Assembly (NCBI RefSeq): GCF_042665595.1
Contig: NZ_JBHTCT010000007.1
Location: forward strand, 62,001 to 126,000
Origin: Bhargavaea changchunensis
GTDB taxonomy: Bacteria; Bacillota; Bacilli; Bacillales_A; Planococcaceae
Length of the DNA stretch: 64,000 nt
Reading direction: 5' to 3'
Numbering within the stretch: position 1 is the stretch's first letter; every line of letters begins with the position of its first letter. Below the pieces are notes generated by a model. That model was given only the letters and a program-made list of their open reading frames with translations. It did no database searches and was not told the origin of the DNA. The translations under genes were made by a program, and so were the position numbers. Shown piece by piece: positions 10,140 to 18,317 of this stretch.

Positions 10140-11262
10140 AAAGCAGGTAGAGGAAACATTTGAGTATCTTCACCAGCACCCTGAGATTAGCTGGGAAGAG
10201 GTAGAAACGACAAAGTATATTAAGCGGATTTTAGAAGAGAACGGCTGTGAGGCCACAACTTTCGAGGACTGCACCGGAGTTGTAGGGAAGTTCGGTAATT
10301 TCGAAAAGGGATTACCTGTAGTAGCTGTAAGAGCGGACATGGATGCTCTATGGCAGGAAGTAGACGGGAAATTTCAGCCTAACCATTCTTGCGGTCATGA
10401 TGCCCATATGGCCATGGTTTTGGGAGTGTTGTGGAAATTGAAAGAGCAGCCGGAACTGGAAGACCAGGTTGCCGTAAAGTTGATTTTCCAACCGGCGGAA
10501 GAAAAAGGAGCCGGTGCGCTGAAGATGATTGAAAAAGGAGTCATCGATGATGTTGACTACCTATTTGGAATTCACCTTCGGCCCGGACAGGAAACAGAGC
10601 TTGGAAGAGCAACTCCAGTCATTGTCCACGGAGCGACCAAAATGATAGTGGGAGAAATCAAAGGCCATGATGCACATGGAGCCAGGCCACATCAAAACAC
10701 CAATTCCATTGAAGTGGGCGCCCAGATCGTAAATATGATCCGGCAAATTCACTTGGATCCCCGTGTCCCCCATTCTGTAAAGATGACACAGTTCCAGGCT
10801 GGCGGAAAAAATGTGAATATCATTCCGGGTAATGCAACTTTCTCATTGGATTTGAGGGCTCAGAATAACCAGCTGATGGAAGAACTTACTCGTAGAGTTG
10901 AAGAGATACTCACGTCACTGCAAAGCCTTTATCATACACAGATTGAAATTACACAAACTCATGGAATTGTTGCTGCTGAAAATCATCAGCAGGCTGTTGA
11001 GATTATGCAACAGTCCATTGCAGATGTTCTTGGAGAAGAACAGGTTGATGAACCTCTTCTAACTCCAGGAGGAGACGATTTTCATTATTACTCGGTTAAC
11101 AAACCCTCTTTAAAGGCCACCATGGTGGGACTCGGATGTGATCTTGGACCAGGACTGCACCACCCGGCAATGACCTTTAATCCGGAAGCCCTGATCAGTG
11201 GTGTGGATATCCTCCATCGTGCCATCATCAACGCTTATCAACTCAAACAGAAAAACCAGTGA
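10117..11262 (+). CDS. M20-family amidohydrolase, AmhX-like
   Basis: 381-residue metallo-amidohydrolase that cleaves an acyl group from N-acyl amino acids or related amides. Metal-binding motifs seen: RADMDALWQ, NHSCGHDAHMAM, FQPAEEKGAG, FGIHLRP and the C-terminal HHPAM. Length and the RADMDALWQEVDG segment recall Bacillus AmhX. ATG 10117 is chosen over 10102 and 10126 because GGAGAG at 10104-10109 is 7 nt away. It overlaps the regulator gene, and with the divergent importer and racemase would complete import, racemisation and hydrolysis of N-acylated amino acids. Confidence 0.82.
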   Translation: MTIMTSIKKQVEETFEYLHQHPEISWEEVETTKYIKRILEENGCEATTFEDCTGVVGKFGNFEKGLPVVAVRADMDALWQEVDGKFQPNHSCGHDAHMAMVLGVLWKLKEQPELEDQVAVKLIFQPAEEKGAGALKMIEKGVIDDVDYLFGIHLRPGQETELGRATPVIVHGATKMIVGEIKGHDAHGARPHQNTNSIEVGAQIVNMIRQIHLDPRVPHSVKMTQFQAGGKNVNIIPGNATFSLDLRAQNNQLMEELTRRVEEILTSLQSLYHTQIEITQTHGIVAAENHQQAVEIMQQSIADVLGEEQVDEPLLTPGGDDFHYYSVNKPSLKATMVGLGCDLGPGLHHPAMTFNPEALISGVDILHRAIINAYQLKQKNQ

Positions 11263-11269
11263 TTATTGT

Positions 11270-11300
11270 TGGGCTTCCGGAAAGCCGGAGGCTCTTTATT
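11270..11300 (+). terminator. Terminator after the amidohydrolase gene
   Basis: GGCTTCCGG pairs with CCGGAGGC (one G-U) around AAAG, followed by TCTTTATT. Confidence 0.6.
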
Positions 11301-11415
11301 ATGTAAAGGTTAATATTAATCACTTGCCCCCATTCTTCCTGCGGTATTGCCTGTACTCCCTCCTTTCTCTAAACTTATAGTAATAAGAAGAATCAGATAC
11401 CGGGAGGCAGGCATC

Positions 11416-12474
11416 TTGGGAATTTTGGAGTTTCATCAGGTGGAGAAAATGGCGGGGAATCAGGTGGTATTTCCCCGTTTTGATTTGAGTGTCGAGCCAG
11501 GTGCGGTGACCGCTGTGCAGTGCGAGCATGAAGCGGGTCTGCAGCTGATCGGAATGGTGACGGGGATGGCCCCCGCTTCCCACGGGGAAGTCCGGTTTGC
11601 CGGAGAGCCGGTCGGGAGGCGATTCCGGGATCTGGCCTCACGCGTCGGGGTAGTGCTGCTGGATGATGCCTTATATGAGAGGCTGACACCGGTCGAGCAG
11701 CTTCGGCTGTTCCGCAATCTGTATGGTGCCGGGACTCCGATTGACGAATTGCTTCGGAGTGTCGGGCTGGAGGAGAGCGGACGGACCCGGATTTCGAAAC
11801 TCAGCTATTCCGAAAAACGCCGTATCTTGCTTGGACAGGTCCTGGTCCATCAACCGGATCTGCTGATTTTGCAGGAGCCGGAACAGAATTTGGATGTGGA
11901 AAGCAGAATCATTCTGCAACGGGTGCTGACGCAGTTCAAGGAGGATGGCGGCGCGGTGCTGATGACGACAAGCAACCTGGAGAACGCGGTGTCGATGGGA
12001 GACACGATCTACAGACTGAATTCGGGCGGACTGAAATTGTTCGAAGTGGCAGATGAGGAGAACGTAGAGGAATCTGATTCCATTTCGACAGTGGAGGCCG
12101 AGCCCGTCAGCGAAGACGGCGCTCCCGCTCCCCAGCTTCAGTTCAACAAGATTCCCGCTAAGGTGAATGACAAGCTAATTTTATTTGACCCGACAGAAAT
12201 CATATTCGTCGAAAGCGTGGAAGGCGTCTCGCAGCTGCATGTCCAGGGCGAGACGTTCTCGTGCGCGATCAAGATGGCGGACCTCGAGACGCGGCTTCAG
12301 CCATTCGGCTTTTTCCGCTGCCATCGTTCCTATATCGTGAACCTCCAGCGTGTGCGCGAAGTCATCACTTGGACACGGAACAGCTACAGCCTGATTCTGG
12401 AGGACCCCAATAAAAGCACTGTCCCCCTCTCCAAGGGCAAGTACGCGGAGCTGAAGACGTTCCTCGGCATCTGA
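11416..12474 (+). CDS. Degenerate ABC-ATPase domain fused to a LytTR DNA-binding domain
   Basis: 352 residues. Residues 1-205 follow the fold order of an ABC ATPase: signature-like LSYSEKRR (129-136), Walker B LLILQEPEQNLD (149-160). The Walker A P-loop is absent (VQCEHEAG at 34-41 where GPNGSGKS is expected), and the switch histidine is replaced (MTTSN, 183-187). Residues about 245-352 are a LytTR domain (FVESVEGVSQLHV, FFRCHRSYIVNL). The start is TTG 11416, 8 nt from GGGAGG at 11402-11407. It is followed by a complete ABC exporter, so it probably regulates that operon and may sense transporter or antibiotic state through the dead ATPase. Function is inferred. Confidence 0.8.
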   Translation: MGILEFHQVEKMAGNQVVFPRFDLSVEPGAVTAVQCEHEAGLQLIGMVTGMAPASHGEVRFAGEPVGRRFRDLASRVGVVLLDDALYERLTPVEQLRLFRNLYGAGTPIDELLRSVGLEESGRTRISKLSYSEKRRILLGQVLVHQPDLLILQEPEQNLDVESRIILQRVLTQFKEDGGAVLMTTSNLENAVSMGDTIYRLNSGGLKLFEVADEENVEESDSISTVEAEPVSEDGAPAPQLQFNKIPAKVNDKLILFDPTEIIFVESVEGVSQLHVQGETFSCAIKMADLETRLQPFGFFRCHRSYIVNLQRVREVITWTRNSYSLILEDPNKSTVPLSKGKYAELKTFLGI

Positions 12475-12499
12475 CCGTTCTGTCAGCACTAATATTAGC

Positions 12500-12570
12500 G
12501 CTCCATTCAACCCCGATTTGCTCCATTCACCATGCCGGAAGCTCCTTTCACCTTGATTTTACTGCGTTCT
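12500..12570. repeat. Possible degenerate 20/21-bp array
   Basis: GCTCCATTC, GCTCCATTC, GCTCCTTTC and CTGCGTTC recur at 20, 21 and 20-bp steps between two ABC-related genes. Much less regular than the six clear arrays. Confidence 0.25.
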
Positions 12571-12629
12571 TTAAAGGGTCGCGGTAAGGTGGAGTCAAGA
12601 AAACGAACGGCAGAAAAGGAGCGATGATG

Positions 12630-13475
12630 ATGGAGAACATCATTGAGGTCAACAGCCTCGTCAAATCATTCGGAGACAAACTCGCACTGAAAGATGTGGA
12701 TTTCAATGTCCGCAAAGGAGAGACGATCGGATTCCTCGGTCCTAGCGGATCAGGCAAGACGACGACAATCAAGATTCTGACTGCACAGCTCGCGGCGACT
12801 GCAGGAGATGTCCGGGTGTTCGGAGAGCCCGTCCACCTATTAAAAGATCCGGCACGCATGAAGAAGATCGGCATCCTGACCGATAATAGCGGGCTGTATG
12901 ACCGGCTGACCGTACAGGACAACCTGGCGCTTTACGCAGATTTGTACGATGTCGGCAAAGAGCGGATCAGGAACGTTTTGGAAATGGTGAGCCTCACCGA
13001 CGAAGAACGGACACCCGTCAAGAAGCTTTCCAAGGGCATGAAACAGCGCGTTACACTCGCGCGTGCCATCCTTCATAAGCCGGCCCTCCTGTTTCTCGAT
13101 GAACCGACCTCCGCGCTCGACCCGACGACGACCAAGCATATTCATGAAGGGCTCCGGGAGCTGAACCGGGAAGGGACGACAATCTTCCTGACAACGCATG
13201 ATATGAATGAAGCGGAAGCCCTTTGCGACCGGGTCGCTTTCCTTCATGACGGCGAGATCAAGCTGCTCGATACGCCGCAGAACTTGCGGACGATGTCCGG
13301 CAGTCCATCGATTTCGCTTTTACTAAAAGACAAGACGACCGTCACCGTCGAGCCGGATGAATCCGGCGCCGCCGCAATCTCCGGCTACATGGCCAGCGGC
13401 AACCTGCTGACAATCCACTCAAATGAGCCGACACTCGGCGACCTGTTCGTACAACTTACGGGGAGGAACCTATGA
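12630..13475 (+). CDS. ABC exporter ATP-binding protein
   Basis: 281-residue ATPase of the drug/bacteriocin exporter type (BcrA/CcmA-like). Walker A GPSGSGKTT, signature LSKGMKQR, Walker B LLFLDEPTSALD and switch histidine (TTHDMNEAE) are intact, unlike the preceding fusion protein. Three consecutive ATGs exist (12624, 12627, 12630); 12630 gives 8-nt spacing from AAGGAG, so it is preferred. The stop overlaps the permease start (ATGA). Confidence 0.85.
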   Translation: MENIIEVNSLVKSFGDKLALKDVDFNVRKGETIGFLGPSGSGKTTTIKILTAQLAATAGDVRVFGEPVHLLKDPARMKKIGILTDNSGLYDRLTVQDNLALYADLYDVGKERIRNVLEMVSLTDEERTPVKKLSKGMKQRVTLARAILHKPALLFLDEPTSALDPTTTKHIHEGLRELNREGTTIFLTTHDMNEAEALCDRVAFLHDGEIKLLDTPQNLRTMSGSPSISLLLKDKTTVTVEPDESGAAAISGYMASGNLLTIHSNEPTLGDLFVQLTGRNL

Positions 13476-14176
13476 TGACCACATTTTCGATAAAACGCGT
13501 CAACGCAATCTTCGTAAAGGACTGGAAAGACCTGCAGCGCAATTCATATGTCCTGTTCACACTGGCACTGCCCCTCTTCTTCGCTGCCTGGCTCGGGCGG
13601 ATCGGCGCGGACAGCGCAGAAATGATTGCCTTCCCGATCGTCTTCGCCCTCGTCATTGCCGGCGCCTTTGTCCAGGCCGCGATGGTCGCAGAAGAAAAGG
13701 AAAAGAACACATTACGCGGACTATTACTGTCCCCGGCAAGTGTGACGGAAGTGTTTGTCGGCAAAAGCCTGCTGAGCGGAGTCATGACACTGGTTGTCGT
13801 GGCCGGATGCATCTGGCTCGCTGAATTCACTGTCCCTTCCCTTCCGATGTTTGCGCTGAGCATTGTCATTGCGCTCATCTTCTTCCTCGCAATCGGCACA
13901 CTGCTCGGACTGCTTTCCCGCACTGTTATGGAAACGAGCATCATCGGCATGCCCGTCATGCTGATCTTCGGAATGTCCTCGATGTTCAAGTCGATGATTA
14001 CCAATGAAGCGATTTTGACAGTGATGGATTACCTCCCGAATGAACTGCTGATGAACATCTGGGTTGGATTGGAGAACGGTGCTGCCGTCGGTGAATCGTT
14101 CCTTATCCTCACTGTATGGGCTGTGGTGTCAGTCGCAGCGACTGTGATTGTGTACCGGAAACGACGGATGGACTGA
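13472..14176 (+). CDS. ABC-2 type exporter permease
   Basis: 234-residue membrane protein with six hydrophobic segments typical of ABC-2 permeases, translated from ATG 13472 (or 13475), which overlaps the ATPase stop codon behind GGGGAGG. Forms the channel of the exporter. Substrate unknown; regulation by the LytTR fusion upstream suggests a peptide or antibiotic. Confidence 0.82.
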   Translation: MMTTFSIKRVNAIFVKDWKDLQRNSYVLFTLALPLFFAAWLGRIGADSAEMIAFPIVFALVIAGAFVQAAMVAEEKEKNTLRGLLLSPASVTEVFVGKSLLSGVMTLVVVAGCIWLAEFTVPSLPMFALSIVIALIFFLAIGTLLGLLSRTVMETSIIGMPVMLIFGMSSMFKSMITNEAILTVMDYLPNELLMNIWVGLENGAAVGESFLILTVWAVVSVAATVIVYRKRRMD

Positions 14177-14237
14177 TAGAGTGCACGCCCCGGCATGTGA
14201 GTGCCGGGGTTTTATGATGGGTCGATGCTGAGATCGG

Positions 14238-14360
14238 TTTCGTCATTCGGGCTGTTAGTTTCGTCATTGGTGAGGAAAGTCTCGTCATTCAAGCCGCCGA
14301 TTTCGTCATTCGTAGATTTCCAGGATGCGAATGACGAGATTTAGATGCTGAATGACGAAT
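14238..14360. repeat. 21-bp periodic array A (dyad-symmetric)
   Basis: Four CGTCATT cores at 14241, 14262, 14283 and 14304, then two inverted cores AATGACG at 14330 and 14351. All steps are exactly 21 bp except the 26-bp step across the centre. The reading frame giving NDE-type peptides contains a TAG between the two right-hand units, arguing against coding. Confidence 0.9.
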
Positions 14361-14554
14361 CCTCCCGCTCAATACTTCCAGTTGATCGCTTCCGTCATGG
14401 CGGAAGCTTTTCATGCTTTTCACCCACTAAAAGCACCGCCCTCTATTTTTCATACGCTATGTCTGTAAAACCCACTATCTATATGTCTCAACGAATCGCA
14501 AACGCTTCCATTATCTTCACAATTAATCAGAATAAAAATACTTTTTGCAAGTCA

Positions 14555-14583
14555 TTGACTTCCCTTCTTTATCGAAGTAAAGT
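14555..14583 (+). promoter_or_regulatory. Promoter of the SAM riboswitch-met operon
   Basis: -35 TTGACT (14555-14560), 17-bp spacer, -10 TAAAGT (14578-14583), about 30 bp upstream of the riboswitch P1 helix. Confidence 0.65.
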
Positions 14584-14615
14584 TAGTTACAATTCTTTCA
14601 CTAATCAAATATGTA

Positions 14616-14743
14616 CATCTTTTCTTATCAAGAGAGACCGAGGGACAGGCCCTAGGACGTCTCGGCAGCGGACCCCATTCATTGGCGGCACCGTGCTAAT
14701 TCCTGCAGATGCCTCGCGCATCTGGAAGATGAGAAAAAGATGG
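14616..14743 (+). ncRNA. SAM-I (S-box) riboswitch aptamer
   Basis: Matches the S-box core: CTTATCAAGAGAG, GAGGGACAGGCCC, CTCGGCAGC, GGTGCTAATTCCTGC-type segment (CCGTGCTAATTCCTGCAG) and GATGAGAAAAAG. P1 pairs CATCTTTTCTTATC with GATGAGAAAAAGATG. Binding of S-adenosylmethionine would stabilise P1 and let the downstream terminator form, shutting off methionine uptake. Confidence 0.93.
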
Positions 14744-14753
14744 CCTTGACCGG

Positions 14754-14791
14754 TCCTCTTTTTCTCTGCCATGAGATCAAGAGGATTTTTT
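14754..14791 (+). terminator. Riboswitch-controlled terminator upstream of metN
   Basis: TCCTCTT pairs with AAGAGGA, with a TCTC/GAGA inner stem, followed by TTTTTT. The competing antiterminator pairs GAGAAAAAG (14731-14739) with CTTTTTCTC (14758-14766). Confidence 0.85.
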
Positions 14792-14815
14792 CAATTCTGA
14801 CAGGAGGTACGCCGG

Positions 14816-15841
14816 ATGATTGAATTTAAACAAGTCTCCAAGACATTCCGGCTTGGAAAGCGTGAAGTACACGCGGTAAAGGATGTGTCCCTGAAAGTTG
14901 AGCAGGGCGACATTTACGGAATTATCGGCTTTAGCGGTGCCGGAAAAAGTACGCTTCTGCGGCTGGTGAACCTGCTGGAGAGGCCGAGTGAGGGCTCAAT
15001 CGAAATCCAGGGTGTGGATGTAACTTCCCTCTCCGCCAAAGAGCTCAGAAAACAGCGGCGGAACATCGGGATGATCTTCCAGAATTTCAACCTGTTCAAT
15101 TCGAGGACAGTGGCCGGAAACATTGCATATCCACTGAAACTTGCCGGCACCCCGAAGCAGGAAATCAACACGCGTGTGGAGGAGCTTCTCCGCTTCGTCG
15201 GCCTCGCCGACAAGGCGAAGGATTATCCCGATCAGCTTTCAGGCGGGCAGAAGCAGCGTGTCGGGATTGCCCGGGCACTCGCGACCAACCCGGACATCCT
15301 GATCTGTGATGAGGCGACTTCCGCACTCGACCCGGATACGACGGCCGATGTGCTGCGGCTCCTGAAACAGGTCAATCGGGAGTTCGGAATCACGATCCTC
15401 CTGATCACCCATGAGATGGAAGTGATCCAGTCGGTCTGCACGAAAGTCGCGGTCATGGAGAACGGTGAAGTGATCGAGTCCGGCGGCGTTTTTGAAGTAT
15501 TCACAGACCCGCAGCACGCGACGACCAAGCGGTTCATCCACTCCGTCCAGCAGGACCTCCCTTCCCCGAAGGTACTCGCAGAGTGGCGGGAATCGGGAGG
15601 AGGCAGTTTGTACCGTCTCCAATTCAAAGGGCCGGTCGCAAACGAGCCGGTGCTCTCAACGGTTACGGCAAAACACGGGATTACATTCAACATCGTGTAC
15701 GGTTCCGTCCGGGAGCTTGAGGAGCGTCTGTTCGGGAATCTGATTGTTTCGTTCCTGGGCAATCCGGAAGCCGTCGATACCGCCATCCAAGAAATTGCAA
15801 CGCTGACTGACATCGAGGAGGTGCAGGAAATTGAACGTTGA
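14816..15841 (+). CDS. metN: Methionine ABC transporter ATP-binding protein
   Basis: 341-residue ATPase with Walker A GFSGAGKST, signature LSGGQKQR, Walker B ILICDEATSALD and a C-terminal NIL regulatory domain (about 270-341) characteristic of MetN. Drives import of L- and D-methionine and methionine sulfoxide. ATG 14816 follows AGGAGG. First gene after the SAM riboswitch, overlapping metI by 11 nt. Confidence 0.95.
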   Translation: MIEFKQVSKTFRLGKREVHAVKDVSLKVEQGDIYGIIGFSGAGKSTLLRLVNLLERPSEGSIEIQGVDVTSLSAKELRKQRRNIGMIFQNFNLFNSRTVAGNIAYPLKLAGTPKQEINTRVEELLRFVGLADKAKDYPDQLSGGQKQRVGIARALATNPDILICDEATSALDPDTTADVLRLLKQVNREFGITILLITHEMEVIQSVCTKVAVMENGEVIESGGVFEVFTDPQHATTKRFIHSVQQDLPSPKVLAEWRESGGGSLYRLQFKGPVANEPVLSTVTAKHGITFNIVYGSVRELEERLFGNLIVSFLGNPEAVDTAIQEIATLTDIEEVQEIER

Positions 15842-16493
15842 TTGGACATCCTTCTGGCCGCGCATTGTCGAGGCGACCGGCCAGACGATCACCATGGTCA
15901 TCGCCACACTCATTTTCGGATCGATTCTCGGCATCATCATGGGGCTCCTCCTGTTTGTGACCCGCCAGAACAATATTTTGGAGAATAAGTTCCTCTTTAA
16001 CCTATTGAATATCGTCATCAACATCATCCGTCCGGTTCCGTTCATCATCTTCCTCGTTGCCATCTCGCAGCTGACACGGCTTGTGGTCGGCACGACTATC
16101 GGGACGGCGGCCGCCATCTTCCCGATGACGATCGTTGCAAGCTTTACGATCGCCCGGGTCGTAGAGAACAACCTCGTCAGCATCGACCCAGGCGTCATCG
16201 AAGCCGCACAGGCGATGGGCGCAAGCCCGCTCCGGATCATCTTCACGGTCCTGATTCCGGAAGCGCTCGGACCGCTCGTCCTCGGACTGACGTTCGTTAC
16301 AGTCACACTGATCGACTTCTCGGCAGTTGCCGGAACGGTCGGCGGCGGAGGCCTCGGCCACATCGCGATGACCTACGGTTACCAGCGCTTTGACGCCAGC
16401 GTCATGATCGTCACCGTGCTGATTCTGATCGTCCTCGTGCAGCTGGCACAGTGGCTCGGGAATACGCTCTCCAGGAAAATCATGCGGCGCTGA
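15831..16493 (+). CDS. metI: Methionine ABC transporter permease
   Basis: 220-residue permease with five or six hydrophobic segments and the EAA loop EAAQAMGASPLRIIFTVLIPEA that contacts MetN. The start is TTG at 15831, 9 nt from AGGAGG (15816-15821), inside the end of metN. Confidence 0.93.
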   Translation: MNVDWTSFWPRIVEATGQTITMVIATLIFGSILGIIMGLLLFVTRQNNILENKFLFNLLNIVINIIRPVPFIIFLVAISQLTRLVVGTTIGTAAAIFPMTIVASFTIARVVENNLVSIDPGVIEAAQAMGASPLRIIFTVLIPEALGPLVLGLTFVTVTLIDFSAVAGTVGGGGLGHIAMTYGYQRFDASVMIVTVLILIVLVQLAQWLGNTLSRKIMRR

Positions 16494-16544
16494 CAAGCTG
16501 CATTGTATAGTCGAAAATCATTCAACCAAAAAGGAGAACCCTCT

Positions 16545-17417
16545 ATGAAAAATTTCTGGATTCTGGCGATCGCCCTGATCGCTTCCCTCACCCTCGCGGC
16601 ATGCGGCGGTGCAGATGGAGAAAGTGCGGACGGCGAGACCGTCAAAGTGAGGATCGGCGTGAACGGAGCGGACGGCGCACAGTGGCCGATCCTGAAAGAA
16701 AAGGCTGCTAAAGAAGGCATTGAGATCAAGCTTGTCGAGTTCGCGGATTACACGCTGCCGAACAACGCCCTCGCACAGGGAGACATCGAACTGAATGCCT
16801 TCCAGACGATTGCCTTCCTTGCCCAGTATTCCAAGGAAAGCGGCAATGAGCTTGTGCCGGTCGGCTCCACGATGTTCGCGCCGATGGGCCTGTTCTCCGA
16901 TAAGATCAAAGACGTTTCCGAACTGAAAAAGGGCGATAAGATCGCCATCCCGGATGACGCTGTCAGCCAGGCACGCGCGCTTCGCCTTCTTGAAAGCGCA
17001 GGACTCCTGACCCTTTCGGAAGACTTCGGACTGTTCGACGACCCGACAAAGATCAAAGAAAACAAGCTGGACCTTGAAATCATTCCGATGACTCCACAGC
17101 AGACACCGCGGGCACTTCCGGATGTCGCTGCCTCTGTCATCAACAACGGCATCGCCGGACAGGCCGGTCTCTCCCCTGTCGAAGACTCGATCTTCATTGA
17201 AGATGAAAATGACGAAAACATCCGTCCTTATATCAACACCATCGCAGCACGCGCCGAAGACAAAGACAACGAAGCGTATCAGCGCATCGCCGAACTTTAT
17301 CAGGAAGAAGACATCGCCGAGGCGGTTAAAGAAGACACGAACGGCGGCTCATTCCTGATTGACCTCAGCCAAGAAGAGCTTGATGAAACATATGAAGAAT
17401 TGAAAAACGTTAATTAA
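16545..17417 (+). CDS. metQ: Methionine-binding lipoprotein MetQ, copy 1
   Basis: 290-residue NlpA/MetQ lipoprotein: Lys start, hydrophobic core, lipobox LAAC (Cys20), then the MetQ body with VEFADYTLPN and NALAQGDIELNAFQ. ATG 16545 lies 8 nt after AAGGAG. Delivers methionine to MetI/MetN. An almost collinear second copy follows 12 nt downstream. Confidence 0.93.
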   Translation: MKNFWILAIALIASLTLAACGGADGESADGETVKVRIGVNGADGAQWPILKEKAAKEGIEIKLVEFADYTLPNNALAQGDIELNAFQTIAFLAQYSKESGNELVPVGSTMFAPMGLFSDKIKDVSELKKGDKIAIPDDAVSQARALRLLESAGLLTLSEDFGLFDDPTKIKENKLDLEIIPMTPQQTPRALPDVAASVINNGIAGQAGLSPVEDSIFIEDENDENIRPYINTIAARAEDKDNEAYQRIAELYQEEDIAEAVKEDTNGGSFLIDLSQEELDETYEELKNVN

Positions 17418-17429
17418 AGGAGCATCACC

Positions 17430-18296
17430 ATGAAGAAAATCTGGATTTTGGCAATTGCCCTTATTGCTTCCCTCGCCCTTGCGGCATGCGGAAGCGGAAG
17501 TTCTGAAGAAAGCGGTGGCGAGACCGTCAAAGTGAAAATCGGCGTCAATGGCGCGGACGGCGCACAATGGCCGATCCTGCAGGAAAAGGCAGCAAAAGAA
17601 GGCATCGAAATCAAACTGGTCGAGTTCGCCGACTACACGCTTCCGAACAACGCTCTTGCACAGGGGGATATCGACCTGAACGCCTTCCAGCACATTGCGT
17701 TCCTTGGCCAGTATGTCACTGAAAGCGGAAATGACATCATCCCGATCGGCTCCACGATGTTCGCGCCGATGGGCGTCTATTCCGAGAAAATTTCCGACGT
17801 CTCTGAACTGAAAGAAGGCGACAAGATCGCCATTCCGGACGACCCGTCCAACCAGGCACGCGCGCTCCTTCTTCTTGAAAGCGCAGGCCTCATCACTCTT
17901 GCGGACGACTTCGGCATGTTCGGTGACCCGTCCAAGATCGCTGAAAACAAACTGGACCTTGAAATCCTTCCGATGACCGCCCAGCAGACACCGCGCGTCC
18001 TTCCCGACGTCGCTGCCTCCGTCATCAACAACGGCGTGGCCGGACAGGCCGGCTTCTCCCCTAAGGAAGATGCGATTTTCGTAGAAGATGAAACCGACGA
18101 AAACGTTCACCCGTACGTCAACATCATTGCGGCTCGCGGCGAGGACAAGGACAATGAAACGTACAAGCGCATCGCAGAGCTTTACCAAGAAGAAGACATC
18201 GCCGAGGCCGTCAAGGAAGACACAAACGACGGATCGATCCTCGTCGAACTCAGCCAGGAAGAGCTGGACAAGGCATTTGAAGAACTGAAAAAGTGA
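17430..18296 (+). CDS. metQ: Methionine-binding lipoprotein MetQ, copy 2
   Basis: 288-residue paralogue of the preceding protein, nearly identical in long stretches (GVNGADGAQWPIL, VEFADYTLPNNALAQGDI, AGQAGFSP versus AGQAGLSP) with its own lipobox LAAC and AAAGGAG site. Tandem duplication; the copies may have diverged in ligand, for example methionine versus an acylated or oxidised form, as the next gene is an amidohydrolase. Confidence 0.92.
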   Translation: MKKIWILAIALIASLALAACGSGSSEESGGETVKVKIGVNGADGAQWPILQEKAAKEGIEIKLVEFADYTLPNNALAQGDIDLNAFQHIAFLGQYVTESGNDIIPIGSTMFAPMGVYSEKISDVSELKEGDKIAIPDDPSNQARALLLLESAGLITLADDFGMFGDPSKIAENKLDLEILPMTAQQTPRVLPDVAASVINNGVAGQAGFSPKEDAIFVEDETDENVHPYVNIIAARGEDKDNETYKRIAELYQEEDIAEAVKEDTNDGSILVELSQEELDKAFEELKK

Positions 18297-18317
18297 TTTA
18301 GAGTGGAGGGATCCGGA

